Positions 1 through 9,013 of a stretch of DNA of 64,000 nucleotides are shown here, piece by piece. The translations under genes and the position numbers were made by a program. The stretch's first letter is position 1. Every line of letters starts with the position of its first letter. Location: the NCBI RefSeq assembly GCF_000758665.1, contig NZ_CP009285.1, positions 7,502,001 to 7,566,000 of the forward strand, written 5' to 3'. The notes under the pieces are model-generated. The model did not search any database, was not told the DNA's origin, and saw only the letters and a program-made list of their open reading frames with translations. The DNA is from Paenibacillus borealis (GTDB lineage: Bacteria; Bacillota; Bacilli; Paenibacillales; Paenibacillaceae).

Positions 1-2
1 TC

Positions 3-305
3 GGCCGTGATGCCCTGCTGAAGCAGAAGGAAGCCGGCCTGCCGCGCCGCCTGGTAGGACTTGAAATGATCGACCGCGGGATTCCCCGCTCCCATTATCC
101 TGTATATGCAGACGGTGTGAAGATCGGTGAAGTCACAACCGGCACCCAATCCCCAACGCTGAAACGGAATCTCGGACTTGCCCTGCTGGATGCTGCCTAT
201 ACTGAAATCGGCACAGAGGTGTATGTGGAGATCCGCGGCAAGCAGCTGAAGGCTGCCGTGATCAAAGCACCGTTCTACAAAAAGAGCCAAGGAGTGAAGC
301 CGTAA
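3..305 (+). CDS. gcvT: Aminomethyltransferase, glycine cleavage T-protein (C-terminal part)
   Basis: Last 100 residues of the glycine cleavage T-protein; the start lies before the window. The enzyme moves the methylene group from the aminomethyl-lipoyl arm of H-protein to tetrahydrofolate and releases ammonia. The visible part fits the C-terminal barrel of the family: [16 protein letters not shown], then a glycine-rich turn and [19 protein letters not shown]. The reading frame is open from base 3, so the ATG at 66 is internal. The TAA stop shares one base with the ATG of gcvPA (TAATG), which indicates translational coupling in a gcvT-gcvPA-gcvPB operon. A glycine riboswitch is expected upstream in Bacillales but falls outside the window. 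Confidence 0.93.
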   Translation, partial: GRDALLKQKEAGLPRRLVGLEMIDRGIPRSHYPVYADGVKIGEVTTGTQSPTLKRNLGLALLDAAYTEIGTEVYVEIRGKQLKAAVIKAPFYKKSQGVKP

Positions 306-1657
306 TGAAGCACCGCTATCTGCCTATGACGGAGCAAGACCGCGCAGAGATGATGGAAACTGTAGGAATTCAATCTATCGATGAGCTGTTCGCAGATATC
401 CCGCAGTCTGTCCGCTACCAGGGAACGATGCCAATGTCCGGTCCGCTGGACGAATATGCGCTGCTGCGCCATATGAAGGGTCTGGCTGACAAAAATGCCG
501 ACTTTGATACCCACGCCAGCTTCCTCGGTGCCGGACTCTATGATCACCACATTCCGGTTGTCATTAACCATATTATTTCCCGTTCGGAATTCTATACCGC
601 CTACACCCCTTATCAGCCGGAAATCAGCCAGGGAGAGCTTCAGGCAATCTTCGAATTCCAGTCCTATATCTGTGAGCTGACCGGCATGAAGGTCGCTAAT
701 GCCAGTATGTATGACGGCGCAACGGCCTTCTCCGAAGCAGCCGTGCTTGCCGCAGGCGCCACCAAACGCAAGAAGCTGATTGTCTCCCGTACAGTTCACC
801 CGGAAGCCCGCCAGGTACTGCGCACTTCCGCCAATGCCTGGGGCCTGCAAATCGTGGAAATCGATTATAAGGACGGGGTTACCGATCTTGCCAAGCTGGC
901 TGAGGCCATTGATGCCGATACTGCTGCCGTTCTGGTTCAGTCGCCCAACTTCTTCGGCGGCATTGAGGATCTGCGCCAGATTGAGCCGCTGATCCATGCG
1001 GTCAAAGGCCTCCTTGTTGTCAGCGCGAACCCCATTGCACTCGGCGTTCTGGAAACGCCGGGCAAGCTAGGCGCTGACATTGTAGTCGGTGATGCGCAGC
1101 CGCTAGGTATCTCCGCATCGCTTGGTGGACCAACCTGCGGATTCTTCGCGGTTGCTGAACCGCTGATGCGCCGCATGCCGGGCCGGATCGTCGGCCAGAC
1201 CGTTGACCGTAACGGCAAGCGCGGCTTCGTCTTGACCCTGCAGGCGCGCGAGCAGCATATCCGCCGCGAGAAGGCGACTTCGAACATCTGCTCCAACCAG
1301 GCGCTGCTGGCGTTATGCGCTTCCGTCTACTTGTCCGTCATGGGCAAGGAGGGCATGCGTGAGGTTGGCGAGCTGAACATCCGCAAGAGCCATTATGCTG
1401 CCGGACGGCTGGCTGAAATCACCGGTGCAGAGCGCGTCTTCACCGCCCCGTTCTTCAATGAATTTGTCCTGAAGCTCCCGGAAGGCAGCAGTGTCAGCGA
1501 AGTGAACTCCAAGCTGCTGAAGGAAGGTTATCTGGGCGGCTATGATCTGGGCCGTGATTATCCAGAGCTGGCCGGACATATGCTGGTTGCCGTGACTGAG
1601 AAAAGAAGCAAAACCGAAATTGACGAATTCGCCACTGCACTGGAGGGCTGTATATGA
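305..1657 (+). CDS. gcvPA: Glycine dehydrogenase (decarboxylating), subunit 1
   Basis: N-terminal half of the P-protein of the glycine cleavage system, a separate polypeptide in Firmicutes. With GcvPB it forms the PLP enzyme that decarboxylates glycine and passes the aminomethyl group to lipoyl-H-protein. At 450 residues it has the usual length. Family stretches include [17 protein letters not shown] near residue 42, [17 protein letters not shown] near 97 and the glycine-rich [10 protein letters not shown] near 273. As expected for this subunit, it lacks the PLP-binding lysine, which is in GcvPB. The start overlaps the gcvT stop by one base and the end overlaps the gcvPB start by four bases (ATGA). 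Confidence 0.96.
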   Translation: MKHRYLPMTEQDRAEMMETVGIQSIDELFADIPQSVRYQGTMPMSGPLDEYALLRHMKGLADKNADFDTHASFLGAGLYDHHIPVVINHIISRSEFYTAYTPYQPEISQGELQAIFEFQSYICELTGMKVANASMYDGATAFSEAAVLAAGATKRKKLIVSRTVHPEARQVLRTSANAWGLQIVEIDYKDGVTDLAKLAEAIDADTAAVLVQSPNFFGGIEDLRQIEPLIHAVKGLLVVSANPIALGVLETPGKLGADIVVGDAQPLGISASLGGPTCGFFAVAEPLMRRMPGRIVGQTVDRNGKRGFVLTLQAREQHIRREKATSNICSNQALLALCASVYLSVMGKEGMREVGELNIRKSHYAAGRLAEITGAERVFTAPFFNEFVLKLPEGSSVSEVNSKLLKEGYLGGYDLGRDYPELAGHMLVAVTEKRSKTEIDEFATALEGCI

Positions 1658-3114
1658 AACCGGAACAAACCCTGATCTTTGAATTAAGCCGTCCCGGCCG
1701 CTCGGCTTACTCATTGCCTCTATGTGATGTGCCGCAGGAAGAGAGCATCAGCTCACTGATTCCCGAAGGCTTGCTCCGCAGCGAGGCGGTAGTACTGCCG
1801 GAAGTATCCGAAGTGGATGTTATCCGCCATTATACTGCCTTGTCCCGGCGTAACTTCGGGGTCGATAACGGCTTCTATCCGCTAGGCTCCTGCACGATGA
1901 AATATAATCCGAAGATCAATGAAGATGTCGCCCGCTTCACCGGCCTCTCCAAGATCCATCCGTACCAGCCGGAAGAGAGCATCCAGGGTGCACTTGAACT
2001 GATGTATACACTGCAAAAGGATCTCGCCGGACTGACCGGCATGGATGCCGTCTCCCTGCAGCCTGCCGCCGGTGCCCATGGCGAATGGACCGGCCTTATG
2101 ATGATCCGCGCCTACCATGAGAGCCGCGGCGAAGTCCGCACTAAGGTCATCGTGCCGGATTCCTCGCACGGTACCAACCCGGCCAGCGCCGCTGCAGCCG
2201 GACTCGACACCGTCACCATCCCTTCCAATGATAAGGGAATGGTCGACCTTGAAGCACTGAAGGCCGCTGTCGGCAGCGACACCGCCGCGCTGATGCTCAC
2301 GAACCCGAGTACACTCGGACTGTTCGAGACGCAGATCGCAGAGATCGCTGCAATTGTCCATGAAGCCGGCGGACTGCTCTATTATGACGGAGCGAACTCC
2401 AACGCCATCATGGGCATCACCCGCCCGGGCGATATGGGCTTCGATGTGGTCCATCTCAACCTGCACAAGACGATGAGTACTCCGCACGGCGGCGGCGGTC
2501 CGGGAGCCGGACCGGTCGGCGTGAAGGCGAAGCTGATCCCGTTCCTGCCGCAGCCGTCGGTGGTGCAGAACGAAGACGGCAGCTTCTCGCTCGACTCGGG
2601 CGGACCGGAGTCTATCGGCCGCGTCAAAGCTTTCTATGGCAACTTCGGTATTCTCGTCCGCGCTTACGCTTATATCCGCACCTACGGTCCGGACGGGCTG
2701 CGCGAGGTATCCGAGAACGCTGTGCTGAACGCCAACTATATGATGCACCGGCTGGCGCCTTATTTCGAAATTCCGTTCCCGGGCATCTGCAAGCATGAAT
2801 TCGTCATGTCCGGCAGAAATCTGAAGCAATACGGCGTGCGCACGCTGGATGTGGCCAAACGGCTGCTCGACTTCGGCTACCATCCGCCGACTGTGTACTT
2901 CCCACTGACTGTAGAGGAATGCATGATGATTGAACCGACCGAAACCGAAAGCAAGGAAACCCTCGACGGCTTCATTGAGACGATGATTCAGATTGTTAAG
3001 GAAGCGCAGGAGACACCTGAGGTCGTGATTAATGCACCGCATACCACAGAGATCAGCCGTCTGGATGAGACCCAGGCCGCGCGGAAGCCGGTACTGAACT
3101 GCTCCTGCGGCTAA
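1654..3114 (+). CDS. gcvPB: Glycine dehydrogenase (decarboxylating), subunit 2
   Basis: Catalytic half of the P-protein, 486 residues. The PLP lysine is visible as K272 in [18 protein letters not shown], followed by the glycine-rich loop typical of the family. The N-terminal part carries [13 protein letters not shown], also characteristic. With GcvPA it decarboxylates glycine, and the product goes to the H- and T-proteins to feed one-carbon metabolism. It is the last gene of the operon; a strong hairpin follows 25 bp after the stop. The C-terminus ends in a short cysteine-containing tail (NCSCG), commonly present in these proteins. Confidence 0.96.
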   Translation: MKPEQTLIFELSRPGRSAYSLPLCDVPQEESISSLIPEGLLRSEAVVLPEVSEVDVIRHYTALSRRNFGVDNGFYPLGSCTMKYNPKINEDVARFTGLSKIHPYQPEESIQGALELMYTLQKDLAGLTGMDAVSLQPAAGAHGEWTGLMMIRAYHESRGEVRTKVIVPDSSHGTNPASAAAAGLDTVTIPSNDKGMVDLEALKAAVGSDTAALMLTNPSTLGLFETQIAEIAAIVHEAGGLLYYDGANSNAIMGITRPGDMGFDVVHLNLHKTMSTPHGGGGPGAGPVGVKAKLIPFLPQPSVVQNEDGSFSLDSGGPESIGRVKAFYGNFGILVRAYAYIRTYGPDGLREVSENAVLNANYMMHRLAPYFEIPFPGICKHEFVMSGRNLKQYGVRTLDVAKRLLDFGYHPPTVYFPLTVEECMMIEPTETESKETLDGFIETMIQIVKEAQETPEVVINAPHTTEISRLDETQAARKPVLNCSCG

Positions 3115-3139
3115 GTACTCCGGAAATAAGCTGCATATA

Positions 3140-3182
3140 AATAGCCGGGCAAGCGATACGCTAGTATCCCTGCCCGGCTATT
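3140..3182. terminator. Bidirectional terminator between gcvPB and the LuxR regulator
   Basis: Twelve-base arms AATAGCCGGGCA and TGCCCGGCTATT enclose a loop of about 20 bases. It lies between convergent genes ending at 3114 (+) and 3212 (-). The U-tract is short on both sides. Confidence 0.75.
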
Positions 3183-3211
3183 CTTATGTATATATGGGCT
3201 CAGCGCGCCGT

Positions 3212-3985
3212 CTATGGCGTAAGCCTTTTGACGAATTGAAAGCGGTCATTCACCCGCATTTTGCTGTAGATACTCTTCAGCATGTTGCGCACCGTACCTT
3301 CACTGATGCCCAGATCACTCCCGATGTGCAGCGCGCTTTTCTCGAGTAACCACAGCCTTGCTACATCCTGCTCCCGCGCCGTCAGCTTATAATCCTGTAG
3401 AGTGGCTTCCAGCCGGTACTGCTGCATCTCCGGGTTCTTCTCCATCCACTTCTCCATAACATTCTCGGCAATCTGCTGCACGAACGGAATGGCGAATTCA
3501 ATCGGTTCTCCTCTATTAAAAGAAATGTCCACATATCCATAGACAGTATCATCGTCCTGCAGCGGAGCACATACACAGTTCCAATTCTGGAAGGTCTGGT
3601 CGGAATGTTCCGCCCCTCTCACTACGCCGATGCGATTCATCTCCATAGCCAAGGATACAGCATTCATTCCCGAGCGCTGCCTGGATAAGCTGACCCCCGG
3701 ACGCAGCTCCGCCTGATCCATCTCTTCCCGGGTCACCGGAGAAGAACAAACCAGCTCCAGAATGGTTCCCGCCCTGTCCGTCAGAAATACGACATAAGGA
3801 ATGGAGAGCAGCTGGCTTAATTTATTCATTTCACTGCGGATGGAAGATATCATGGCTCTATGATAGATATGCTCTTTGGATTCTTCTGGATAAGAAACCC
3901 CGGACTGCCCGCTATTTAATTCGATTTGCTCTGCATCAAGCGGCCGGAAAGCTTCAAGCTGCTGTGCTTCCAAATCTCCGGGCAC
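3212..3985 (-). CDS. GAF-domain LuxR-type transcriptional regulator
   Basis: DNA-binding regulator of unknown target. The N-terminal two thirds resemble the GAF sensor of AcoR/DhaR-type activators: FLTDRAGTILELV, then GVSLSRQRSGMNAVSLA, GAEH and CAPLQDDDTVYGYVDIS. The AAA+ domain of those activators is absent. Instead a LuxR-type helix-turn-helix closes the protein (LTAREQDVARLWLLEKSA, GISEGTVRNMLKSIYSKM). This domain pairing suggests a small-molecule-responsive regulator; the ligand is unknown. The gene is alone on its strand, convergent with the gcv operon. The start is uncertain. The GTG at 3985 has no good ribosome binding site. The frame stays open upstream to a CTG at 4018, six bases from GGAGGTGG, which would give 268 residues. 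Confidence 0.82.
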   Translation of the reverse strand: MPGDLEAQQLEAFRPLDAEQIELNSGQSGVSYPEESKEHIYHRAMISSIRSEMNKLSQLLSIPYVVFLTDRAGTILELVCSSPVTREEMDQAELRPGVSLSRQRSGMNAVSLAMEMNRIGVVRGAEHSDQTFQNWNCVCAPLQDDDTVYGYVDISFNRGEPIEFAIPFVQQIAENVMEKWMEKNPEMQQYRLEATLQDYKLTAREQDVARLWLLEKSALHIGSDLGISEGTVRNMLKSIYSKMRVNDRFQFVKRLTP

Positions 3986-4015
3986 ACTCCAGGCTCTAGA
4001 TTGTTCAAAGATTCT

Positions 4016-4032
4016 CAGGACGATCCACCTCC
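4016..4032 (-). promoter_or_regulatory. Strong ribosome binding site ahead of a possible CTG start
   Basis: On the minus strand GGAGGTGG (4032-4025) is followed after six bases by CTG (4018-4016), in frame with the GAF/LuxR regulator. The added residues would be MRIFEQSRAWS. No ATG, GTG or TTG occurs in this frame between the site and the GTG at 3985. That GTG has only GGAGT directly next to it. The site argues for a rare CTG start; it does not prove one. Confidence 0.5.
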
Positions 4033-4169
4033 ATTTTTACCAATTATTATATAACCGATTTTAAAAGAAAGTATTATAACATACAATCACCGAATATAGA
4101 ACATTCAGCATTGGACCTGTAAATGAACCTGCAAGCGCTATAAAATAGAGAAATCTGCAATCAAACATT

Positions 4170-4222
4170 ACAAGTGGAAACGGCCCTGCTGTCCTTTAAT
4201 AAAGATAGTACCGTTTCAGCAA
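4170..4222 (+). repeat. Half copy of the two-hairpin repeat (family 2)
   Basis: ACAAGTGGAAACGGC, a short variable stem, then TACCGTTTCAGC. This matches the first hairpin of the elements at 21070-21168 and 46006-46107. The second hairpin (AAGATAAG...CTTATCTT) is missing. The copy ends directly against the AAGGAGG ribosome binding site of the next gene. Confidence 0.7.
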
Positions 4223-4234
4223 GGAGGTTCTACT

Positions 4235-4585
4235 TTGCTTCGCATCGGCTATATCTCGGCAGCTTTGAATCTGGCGACCGCCTTGGTATCATTCATGCGC
4301 TTCGGCAGTAATTATGCACTGGCGATCATGATAAGCCATACACTATTGCTCTTCTTGGGTTACCGGCTGCTCCGCTCCAAAAGCCATCTGGCCCTAATCC
4401 CCCTGCTCACCGTCAGCTGCTCCTTCCTGATGTACAACGTGGTCTATGTTCTATTGAAGCAGATCAACCTTGTAGACCTTTACGCTGTAGACTGGAGAGT
4501 GGAAGTTCAGCTGGTGCTGCCACTGTTAATAGGGTTACTCCTCAAAGCCATTCTCGAACGAAGCGGCAAATCCCGGTTAGTCTAG
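4235..4585 (+). CDS. Small hydrophobic membrane protein of unknown function
   Basis: 116 residues; I do not recognise the family. About four hydrophobic segments can be seen: residues 5-25, 27-45, 51-72 and 88-106. The C-terminus is positively charged (ERSGKSRLV), so an integral membrane protein is likely. The TTG start is supported by AAGGAGG seven bases upstream (4221-4227). The gene is monocistronic: its own terminator overlaps the last codons. A half copy of repeat family 2 forms a hairpin right before the ribosome binding site and may affect translation. It is divergent from the GAF/LuxR regulator. Confidence 0.7.
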   Translation: MLRIGYISAALNLATALVSFMRFGSNYALAIMISHTLLLFLGYRLLRSKSHLALIPLLTVSCSFLMYNVVYVLLKQINLVDLYAVDWRVEVQLVLPLLIGLLLKAILERSGKSRLV

Positions 4586-4609
4586 TTAACCAGGGTAGCC
4601 GCTTTTTTG
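4562..4609 (+). terminator. Intrinsic terminator overlapping the stop codon
   Basis: AGCGGC (4562) pairs with GCCGCT (4598-4603), with inner pairing GGTTA/TAACC, followed by TTTTTT. The left arm lies in the last codons of the 116-residue membrane protein. Confidence 0.85.
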
Positions 4610-4788
4610 CAGCATCATTCGCCATAATAATCTAAATAAATATATTCATTCGATGGATTATGATAGTTTTCGACATTGCCGCGGTGATATATTTATTCAT
4701 ACGTCTTTTACATAGATTGGGATTCACAAATTTCATCTGCTGCGAAAATACGAACACGCTTTCAAAGTGAATTACAGGAGGGTTAGCC

Positions 4789-5805
4789 TTGAGTATTATT
4801 GAAGCCAGAGGGCTGAGCAAGTCCTTTATGCAGGCTGTGAAGGAGCCGGGCCTTAAGGGGGCGGTTAAACACGTGTTCCTCCCCCGGCATATTGAGAAGG
4901 TGGCGGTGAAGCCGCTGGATCTGAGTGTAGAAGCTGGCGAGACGGTAGCCTACGTGGGCCCGAACGGTGCAGGCAAATCGACCACGATTAAGATGCTGAC
5001 CGGAATCCTCATGCCTTCAGCCGGCACTGTTTCTGTAAACGGTATCAATCCGTACAAAAAAAGAATGGACAATGCCGCCCAGATTGGCGCCGTGTTCGGC
5101 CAGCGTACCCAGCTGTGGTGGGATATCCCGATTGTCGAGTCTTTCTCGCTGCTGAAGGATATTTATCAGATTCCCGACGCTGTCTACAAGACGAATATGG
5201 AGCTGTTCATTGAAATGCTGGGGATGAGCGAGTTCATACATCTCTCAGCCCGGAAGCTCTCCCTGGGTCAGCGCATGCGTGCCGATCTGGCCGCAGCCCT
5301 GCTGCATAATCCGCCGATTCTGTATCTGGATGAGCCGACCATCGGCCTCGATGTATCCGTGAAACAGAAAATCCGCGAGTTCATCAAACAGATCAACCAG
5401 GAACAGAACACTACGGTCATGCTGACCACCCATGATCTGGGGGATATTGAGGATCTGTGCAAAAGGCTGATTATCATCGACCACGGGGCGATTATTTATG
5501 ACGGCAGCCTGAGCGAGGTCAAGGCCCGTTTTGCCAAAAACCGTGTCATCTTCTTTCAGGTCGGATCCCCGATGCCGGAGTTATACGCGCAGCTCGCGCA
5601 GACACCCGGAATGAAGCTTGCGCAGCAGAGCGCGCAGGAATTCTCGGTCTCTTTTGACCGGTACGAATATACCGCCAGTGAAGTGGTGGGCCGGGTGATG
5701 AGATATGGCGAAGTGGTCGACTTCCGGATGGAAGATACTAATATTGAGCAGGTCATCAAGGCCGTCTATGACGGCAATCTGGATCTGAACGGAACCGGGA
5801 AATAA
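4789..5805 (+). CDS. ABC-2 type exporter, ATP-binding protein
   Basis: 338-residue ATPase of an exporter made with the two permeases that follow. Walker A is GPNGAGKSTT (near 58-67). The signature appears as the variant LSLGQRMR, Walker B as ILYLDEPTIGLD, and the switch histidine as TTHD. The N-terminal extension before Walker A (MQAVKEPGLKGAVKHVF) is typical of the subgroup that pairs with two dissimilar ABC-2 permeases, called the viologen-exporter group in some databases. Substrate unknown. The TTG start has AGGAGGG at 4776. The next gene begins 15 bp downstream. Confidence 0.88.
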   Translation: MSIIEARGLSKSFMQAVKEPGLKGAVKHVFLPRHIEKVAVKPLDLSVEAGETVAYVGPNGAGKSTTIKMLTGILMPSAGTVSVNGINPYKKRMDNAAQIGAVFGQRTQLWWDIPIVESFSLLKDIYQIPDAVYKTNMELFIEMLGMSEFIHLSARKLSLGQRMRADLAAALLHNPPILYLDEPTIGLDVSVKQKIREFIKQINQEQNTTVMLTTHDLGDIEDLCKRLIIIDHGAIIYDGSLSEVKARFAKNRVIFFQVGSPMPELYAQLAQTPGMKLAQQSAQEFSVSFDRYEYTASEVVGRVMRYGEVVDFRMEDTNIEQVIKAVYDGNLDLNGTGK

Positions 5806-5820
5806 GGAGGCTTATACACG

Positions 5821-6630
5821 ATGATGACGGCTGCCCAGTTTAAAATGTACAGAAGTATCGCGAACCGCTCCCTGCAAAAGGTTTTGGCCTACCGGATTTC
5901 TTACATCATTACCTTTCTGGCGAACTCTATCAATCTGCTGGCCATCTACTTTCTGTGGCAGGGCATTTACAGCGGGCGGGAGGTGGTAGGCGGCTATTCC
6001 TGGGACCAGATGAAAACCTATCTGCTGGTTACCTTCCTGGCCAACTCCGTGTTGTCCTGGTATTCGGAATCCGCTATTTCCGGCAAAATCCTGGACGGCA
6101 GCGTCGCTGTGGACCTGCTGAAGCCGATTGATTTCCAGACCGCAAGGTTCGCCGAAACCTTGGGTTCGAGCCTGCTCGAAGGCGGCATGAGTACGGTGCT
6201 GCTGATCCTGTTCGCCACCTTCCTGACCGGAGTCACCTTTCCGGGTTCGCTCCCTGTCTATATTTTGTTCGTAGTCAGTCTGCTCGGTGCAATCGTGGTG
6301 AAATTCGGCGTTGTCTATCTTGCGGCACTTTTATGCTTCTGGTCCACCGGATCGATGGGCATCGTCTGGACACGGATAGCATTGACCAATCTCCTGTCCG
6401 GAGCTTTGGTGCCCCTCGCCTTCTTCCCGGACTGGCTGGAAAAGCTGGCTCTGCTGCTGCCCTTCCAGGCTATCATTCATACGCCATCGATGATCTTTCT
6501 GCAGCAGGCGGATACCGGGGAGAGTCTGCGGCTGATCGGTATCCAACTTTTCTGGGGGGCAGCACTCTGGATTGCCGGCAGGGCAATGTGGAACTGGGCG
6601 GTACGCCAGGTAACTATCCATGGAGGCTAA
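5821..6630 (+). CDS. ABC-2 type exporter, permease subunit 1
   Basis: 269-residue integral membrane protein with about six hydrophobic segments. It begins with the family-like FKMYRSIANRSLQKVLAYR before the first membrane span. It is one of two different permeases of the exporter whose ATPase lies just upstream. AAGGAGG ends ten bases before the ATG; a second ATG follows immediately. The C-terminus runs past the beginning of the next open frame, but the better start of the next gene at 6650 leaves a 19-bp gap. Confidence 0.85.
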   Translation: MMTAAQFKMYRSIANRSLQKVLAYRISYIITFLANSINLLAIYFLWQGIYSGREVVGGYSWDQMKTYLLVTFLANSVLSWYSESAISGKILDGSVAVDLLKPIDFQTARFAETLGSSLLEGGMSTVLLILFATFLTGVTFPGSLPVYILFVVSLLGAIVVKFGVVYLAALLCFWSTGSMGIVWTRIALTNLLSGALVPLAFFPDWLEKLALLLPFQAIIHTPSMIFLQQADTGESLRLIGIQLFWGAALWIAGRAMWNWAVRQVTIHGG

Positions 6631-6649
6631 GGCTGGAGGAGGCCGCAGA

Positions 6650-7447
6650 ATGAAAATGTCCCAAATGCTCTACCTGTACAAGCGGCTGTATGTGCAGCAG
6701 CTAAAAGCGATTTTGGAATATAATAAGGACTTCTATATTTTGATGTGTTCTGCCGCCTTGACGCAGATTCTGGGGTTTGTCTTCCTCTGGGTAATCTATG
6801 ACCGGATTCCGGATATTAACGGCTGGAGGTTCTGGGAAGTTACGTTTATGTACGCTATGATCTTCCTGACAGAGGGCATCGGCTCCTTGTTCTTCGAAGG
6901 GACCTGGCGGCTCGGGCGGCTGGTCAACATGGGTGAGCTGGACCGTTATTTACTGCGGCCTGTGCCCGTTGTCCTTCAGGTGTTCTGTACAGGGATCGGT
7001 ATTAACGGACTCGGCAATCTGCTGATTGGCGGAGTGATCGTCTGGCAGTCGCTGGTGCATAGCCCGATTCACTGGACGCCGGGCAAAGCCGCCATTCTGA
7101 TCCTGCTGTTTATTACTGCGGTCATCATCCGGGTATCGATCAACCTCGCCGGGAATTCCGCCGCCTTCTGGATCCGCAATGCGGGAAATGCCTTCCCGCT
7201 GATGGTGCATAACCTGTCCGATCTGGCCAAATATCCGATTACCCTGTTCCCTCAGGCGATCCGCATCTTTATTTCTACTGTGCTGCCCTATGCGTTCATC
7301 AGCTTTTATCCGGCAACCTATATTTTCGGCAAAAGCGGATGGTCCGGCTGGTGGCTGCTCGCCCCTGTTGCGGCAATAGGAAGTGCGGCTGCGGCTTATG
7401 GTATCTTCCGGTATGGATTGTCTAAGTATGAGAGTACGGGGAATTGA
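6650..7447 (+). CDS. ABC-2 type exporter, permease subunit 2
   Basis: 265-residue membrane protein, the second permease of the exporter. It contains about six hydrophobic segments and resembles the DUF990-type partner permease: YKRLYVQQLKAILEYNKDF before the first span, then GELDRYLLRPVPVVLQ. The ATG at 6650 was chosen because GGAGGAGG lies seven bases upstream. The longer frame from 6620 would overlap the previous gene and has no matching site. No clear intrinsic terminator follows; repeat copy A lies in the gap to the next gene. Confidence 0.85.
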   Translation: MKMSQMLYLYKRLYVQQLKAILEYNKDFYILMCSAALTQILGFVFLWVIYDRIPDINGWRFWEVTFMYAMIFLTEGIGSLFFEGTWRLGRLVNMGELDRYLLRPVPVVLQVFCTGIGINGLGNLLIGGVIVWQSLVHSPIHWTPGKAAILILLFITAVIIRVSINLAGNSAAFWIRNAGNAFPLMVHNLSDLAKYPITLFPQAIRIFISTVLPYAFISFYPATYIFGKSGWSGWWLLAPVAAIGSAAAAYGIFRYGLSKYESTGN

Positions 7448-7505
7448 ACGTCCGTTAAGTTATAAAAAGTCTATTTTTGGAGTAGGATCAGTGGTAGTTC
7501 ATTGA

Positions 7506-7637
7506 TGGACGCTCCGCAAACGGAACGTTGTTCCAATCGCTGTTGTGTCCAGATTTTTTTGATTTTACCTTATCGGTAAAAATCCGGACACAAAGGCGAC
7601 CGCTGCCGCTTTTCCACAATCGTTCCGTCCGCTCCGC
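7506..7637 (+). repeat. Structured intergenic repeat, family 1, copy A
   Basis: Diverged copy in the convergent gap 7448-7771. The inner stem is GTGTCCAGATTTTT against AAAATCCGGACAC (about 7544-7592). It is flanked by the family blocks CGCTGTT on the left and AAAGGCGACCGCTGCCGCT on the right. An outer stem pairs ACGGAACGTTGT (7520-7531) with ACAATCGTTCCGT (7616-7628). Copies B, C and D lie at 49.0, 52.6 and 57.6 kb in the same orientation. Confidence 0.7.
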
Positions 7638-7680
7638 TGTTTAAGCGGGAATCGGGTTTACAACATTAAAAGAACAAAAG

Positions 7681-7742
7681 AAGAAACCTCCTTTTTGGTG
7701 TACTGGAAGTGCTAGCAACCGGTTCAATAGGGAGGTTTCTTT
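7681..7742 (-). terminator. Terminator-like hairpin downstream of the lipoprotein gene
   Basis: AAGAAACCTCC (7681-7691) pairs with GGAGGTTTCTT (7731-7741) across a 39-base loop. Read on the minus strand it is followed by a T-rich run. It lies 30 bp after the stop of the lipoprotein gene. Confidence 0.6.
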
Positions 7743-7771
7743 GTGCATACTGATAGTATTTTCCACTTTGC

Positions 7772-8581
7772 CTACTGTGCAACAAAACGCCGCTTGTCCA
7801 GATCTAATTCGTATACATGCGGCTCCAGTTCGGGATCGCCACCAGCGCCAACCGGCGGGTACACAATCAAGCGTTCATTGTCGTTGGCAGGTGCCGGCTG
7901 CAATTCGGAATAGACAAGGTTGACCTGTGAGGAGGTATCCTCCTGTGCGAAGAATAGCGGGAATGCCTCTCCGCTCAGCTTGTTGATGGCGAAAGCATAA
8001 GCTACCAGACCATGCCCCGATTTATACTGGGGAGTAAGCAGATATACATCTGCATCCTTGAAACTGATCTTATCGAACTCCAGGATACGGTCTGAAGGCT
8101 GCACGAATAAGAAAGCAGGCAGAGTCCATAACTCCTGATCTTGATTATTCTCCCTGTAGACGATGGAGTAATCCGCCTGATAGGTCTGATCACCTTCCAC
8201 ACCGTCATTGCTGGAGACATTCAGATGCCCCCGCTCTTCCGGACCGCTGGAGATCATCAGCAGCTCACCCCGCTCCGTAGCTGCTCTCGCCCGGATGGTC
8301 CCCTTATCATTAACGGAGTCAATCTGCACTGAGCTGGCCAGACCCTCCAGGGGGAACTGGCTGGTTATCCCCCCAGTACTTGCCGGAATCGCTGCTGTTG
8401 CCGTTGGGGCAGATAAATCCGAAGGTGCAGGTGCAGAAGGTATAGCAGAAGCAGACGGAGTTACTGCTGCCGTTGGAGCAGCTGTGTCGGGAGCTTCTTG
8501 GTTGTTGCATCCCAGCAGCAGACCGAATGACAGGATCGCGCCCGCTGCCAGCGTTGTTGCTTTAGATCTGATTGAACTCAC
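7772..8581 (-). CDS. Secreted lipoprotein of unknown function
   Basis: 269 residues. The N-terminal signal ends in the lipobox LLGC (Cys 25), predicting lipid anchoring to the outer face of the membrane. A Pro/Ala/Thr/Ser-rich linker of about 45 residues follows, then a folded domain of about 200 residues. I recognise no family. Motifs such as GTIRARAATERGELLMIS and DADVYLLTPQYKSGHGLVAYAF suggest a beta-rich extracellular domain. The GTG start is the only start in this frame after an upstream stop; the purine-rich AGAGAGG abuts it, so the start is weakly supported. Both neighbouring gaps carry repeats. Confidence 0.75.
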   Translation of the reverse strand: MSSIRSKATTLAAGAILSFGLLLGCNNQEAPDTAAPTAAVTPSASAIPSAPAPSDLSAPTATAAIPASTGGITSQFPLEGLASSVQIDSVNDKGTIRARAATERGELLMISSGPEERGHLNVSSNDGVEGDQTYQADYSIVYRENNQDQELWTLPAFLFVQPSDRILEFDKISFKDADVYLLTPQYKSGHGLVAYAFAINKLSGEAFPLFFAQEDTSSQVNLVYSELQPAPANDNERLIVYPPVGAGGDPELEPHVYELDLDKRRFVAQ

Positions 8582-8828
8582 CCTCTCTGTGTAACATCAC
8601 AAGTACTTCCAATTATATATTTATATACCCTCTCACAAATTTAAATCTTGTCTTCTACTCATTAAAAAATAGTAACTACTATCTCTATACTCCTCATGCG
8701 CAATAATAGCCCGGTTTAGTTGTATCAATTACAGTTAGTACTTAGTTAGTTTGAGCTTAAGTGAGGGTCTCGTAGCAGACAACCTGCAATTCAAGCAGAG
8801 TGCCCGGCTGCTAATATCGCATTTCGCA

Positions 8829-9013
8829 AAAATCCTGCCCAAAATACAACAATTCCCTCATCAAAACAGCCATAATCCAAAATTGTTGTACAAAACACAA
8901 CATTCCTCTTCATCTAGGCGGCTTAGCCAAACAATTCTTGCATTTCATACAACAATCTTCCTAAACACACGGGTATCCTTAAGTCAAAGTTGTAAAACGT
9001 ACAACATTTTTGC
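8829..9013 (-). repeat. Degenerate 52-bp tandem array (family 3), four copies
   Basis: The gap 8582-9350 (769 bp) has no convincing gene. It contains four diverged units read on the minus strand. The shared motif on the plus strand is TACAACAAT or a close variant, at 8845-8854, 8895-8904, 8947-8956 and 8999-9008, so the spacing is 50, 52 and 52 bp. AAATCCTGC or TTCTTGCA precedes it in two units. The same unit in better condition forms the array at 19387-19594, in the opposite orientation. Part of 8751-9026 is open on the plus strand, but the repeat explains the sequence better than a gene does. Confidence 0.65.
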
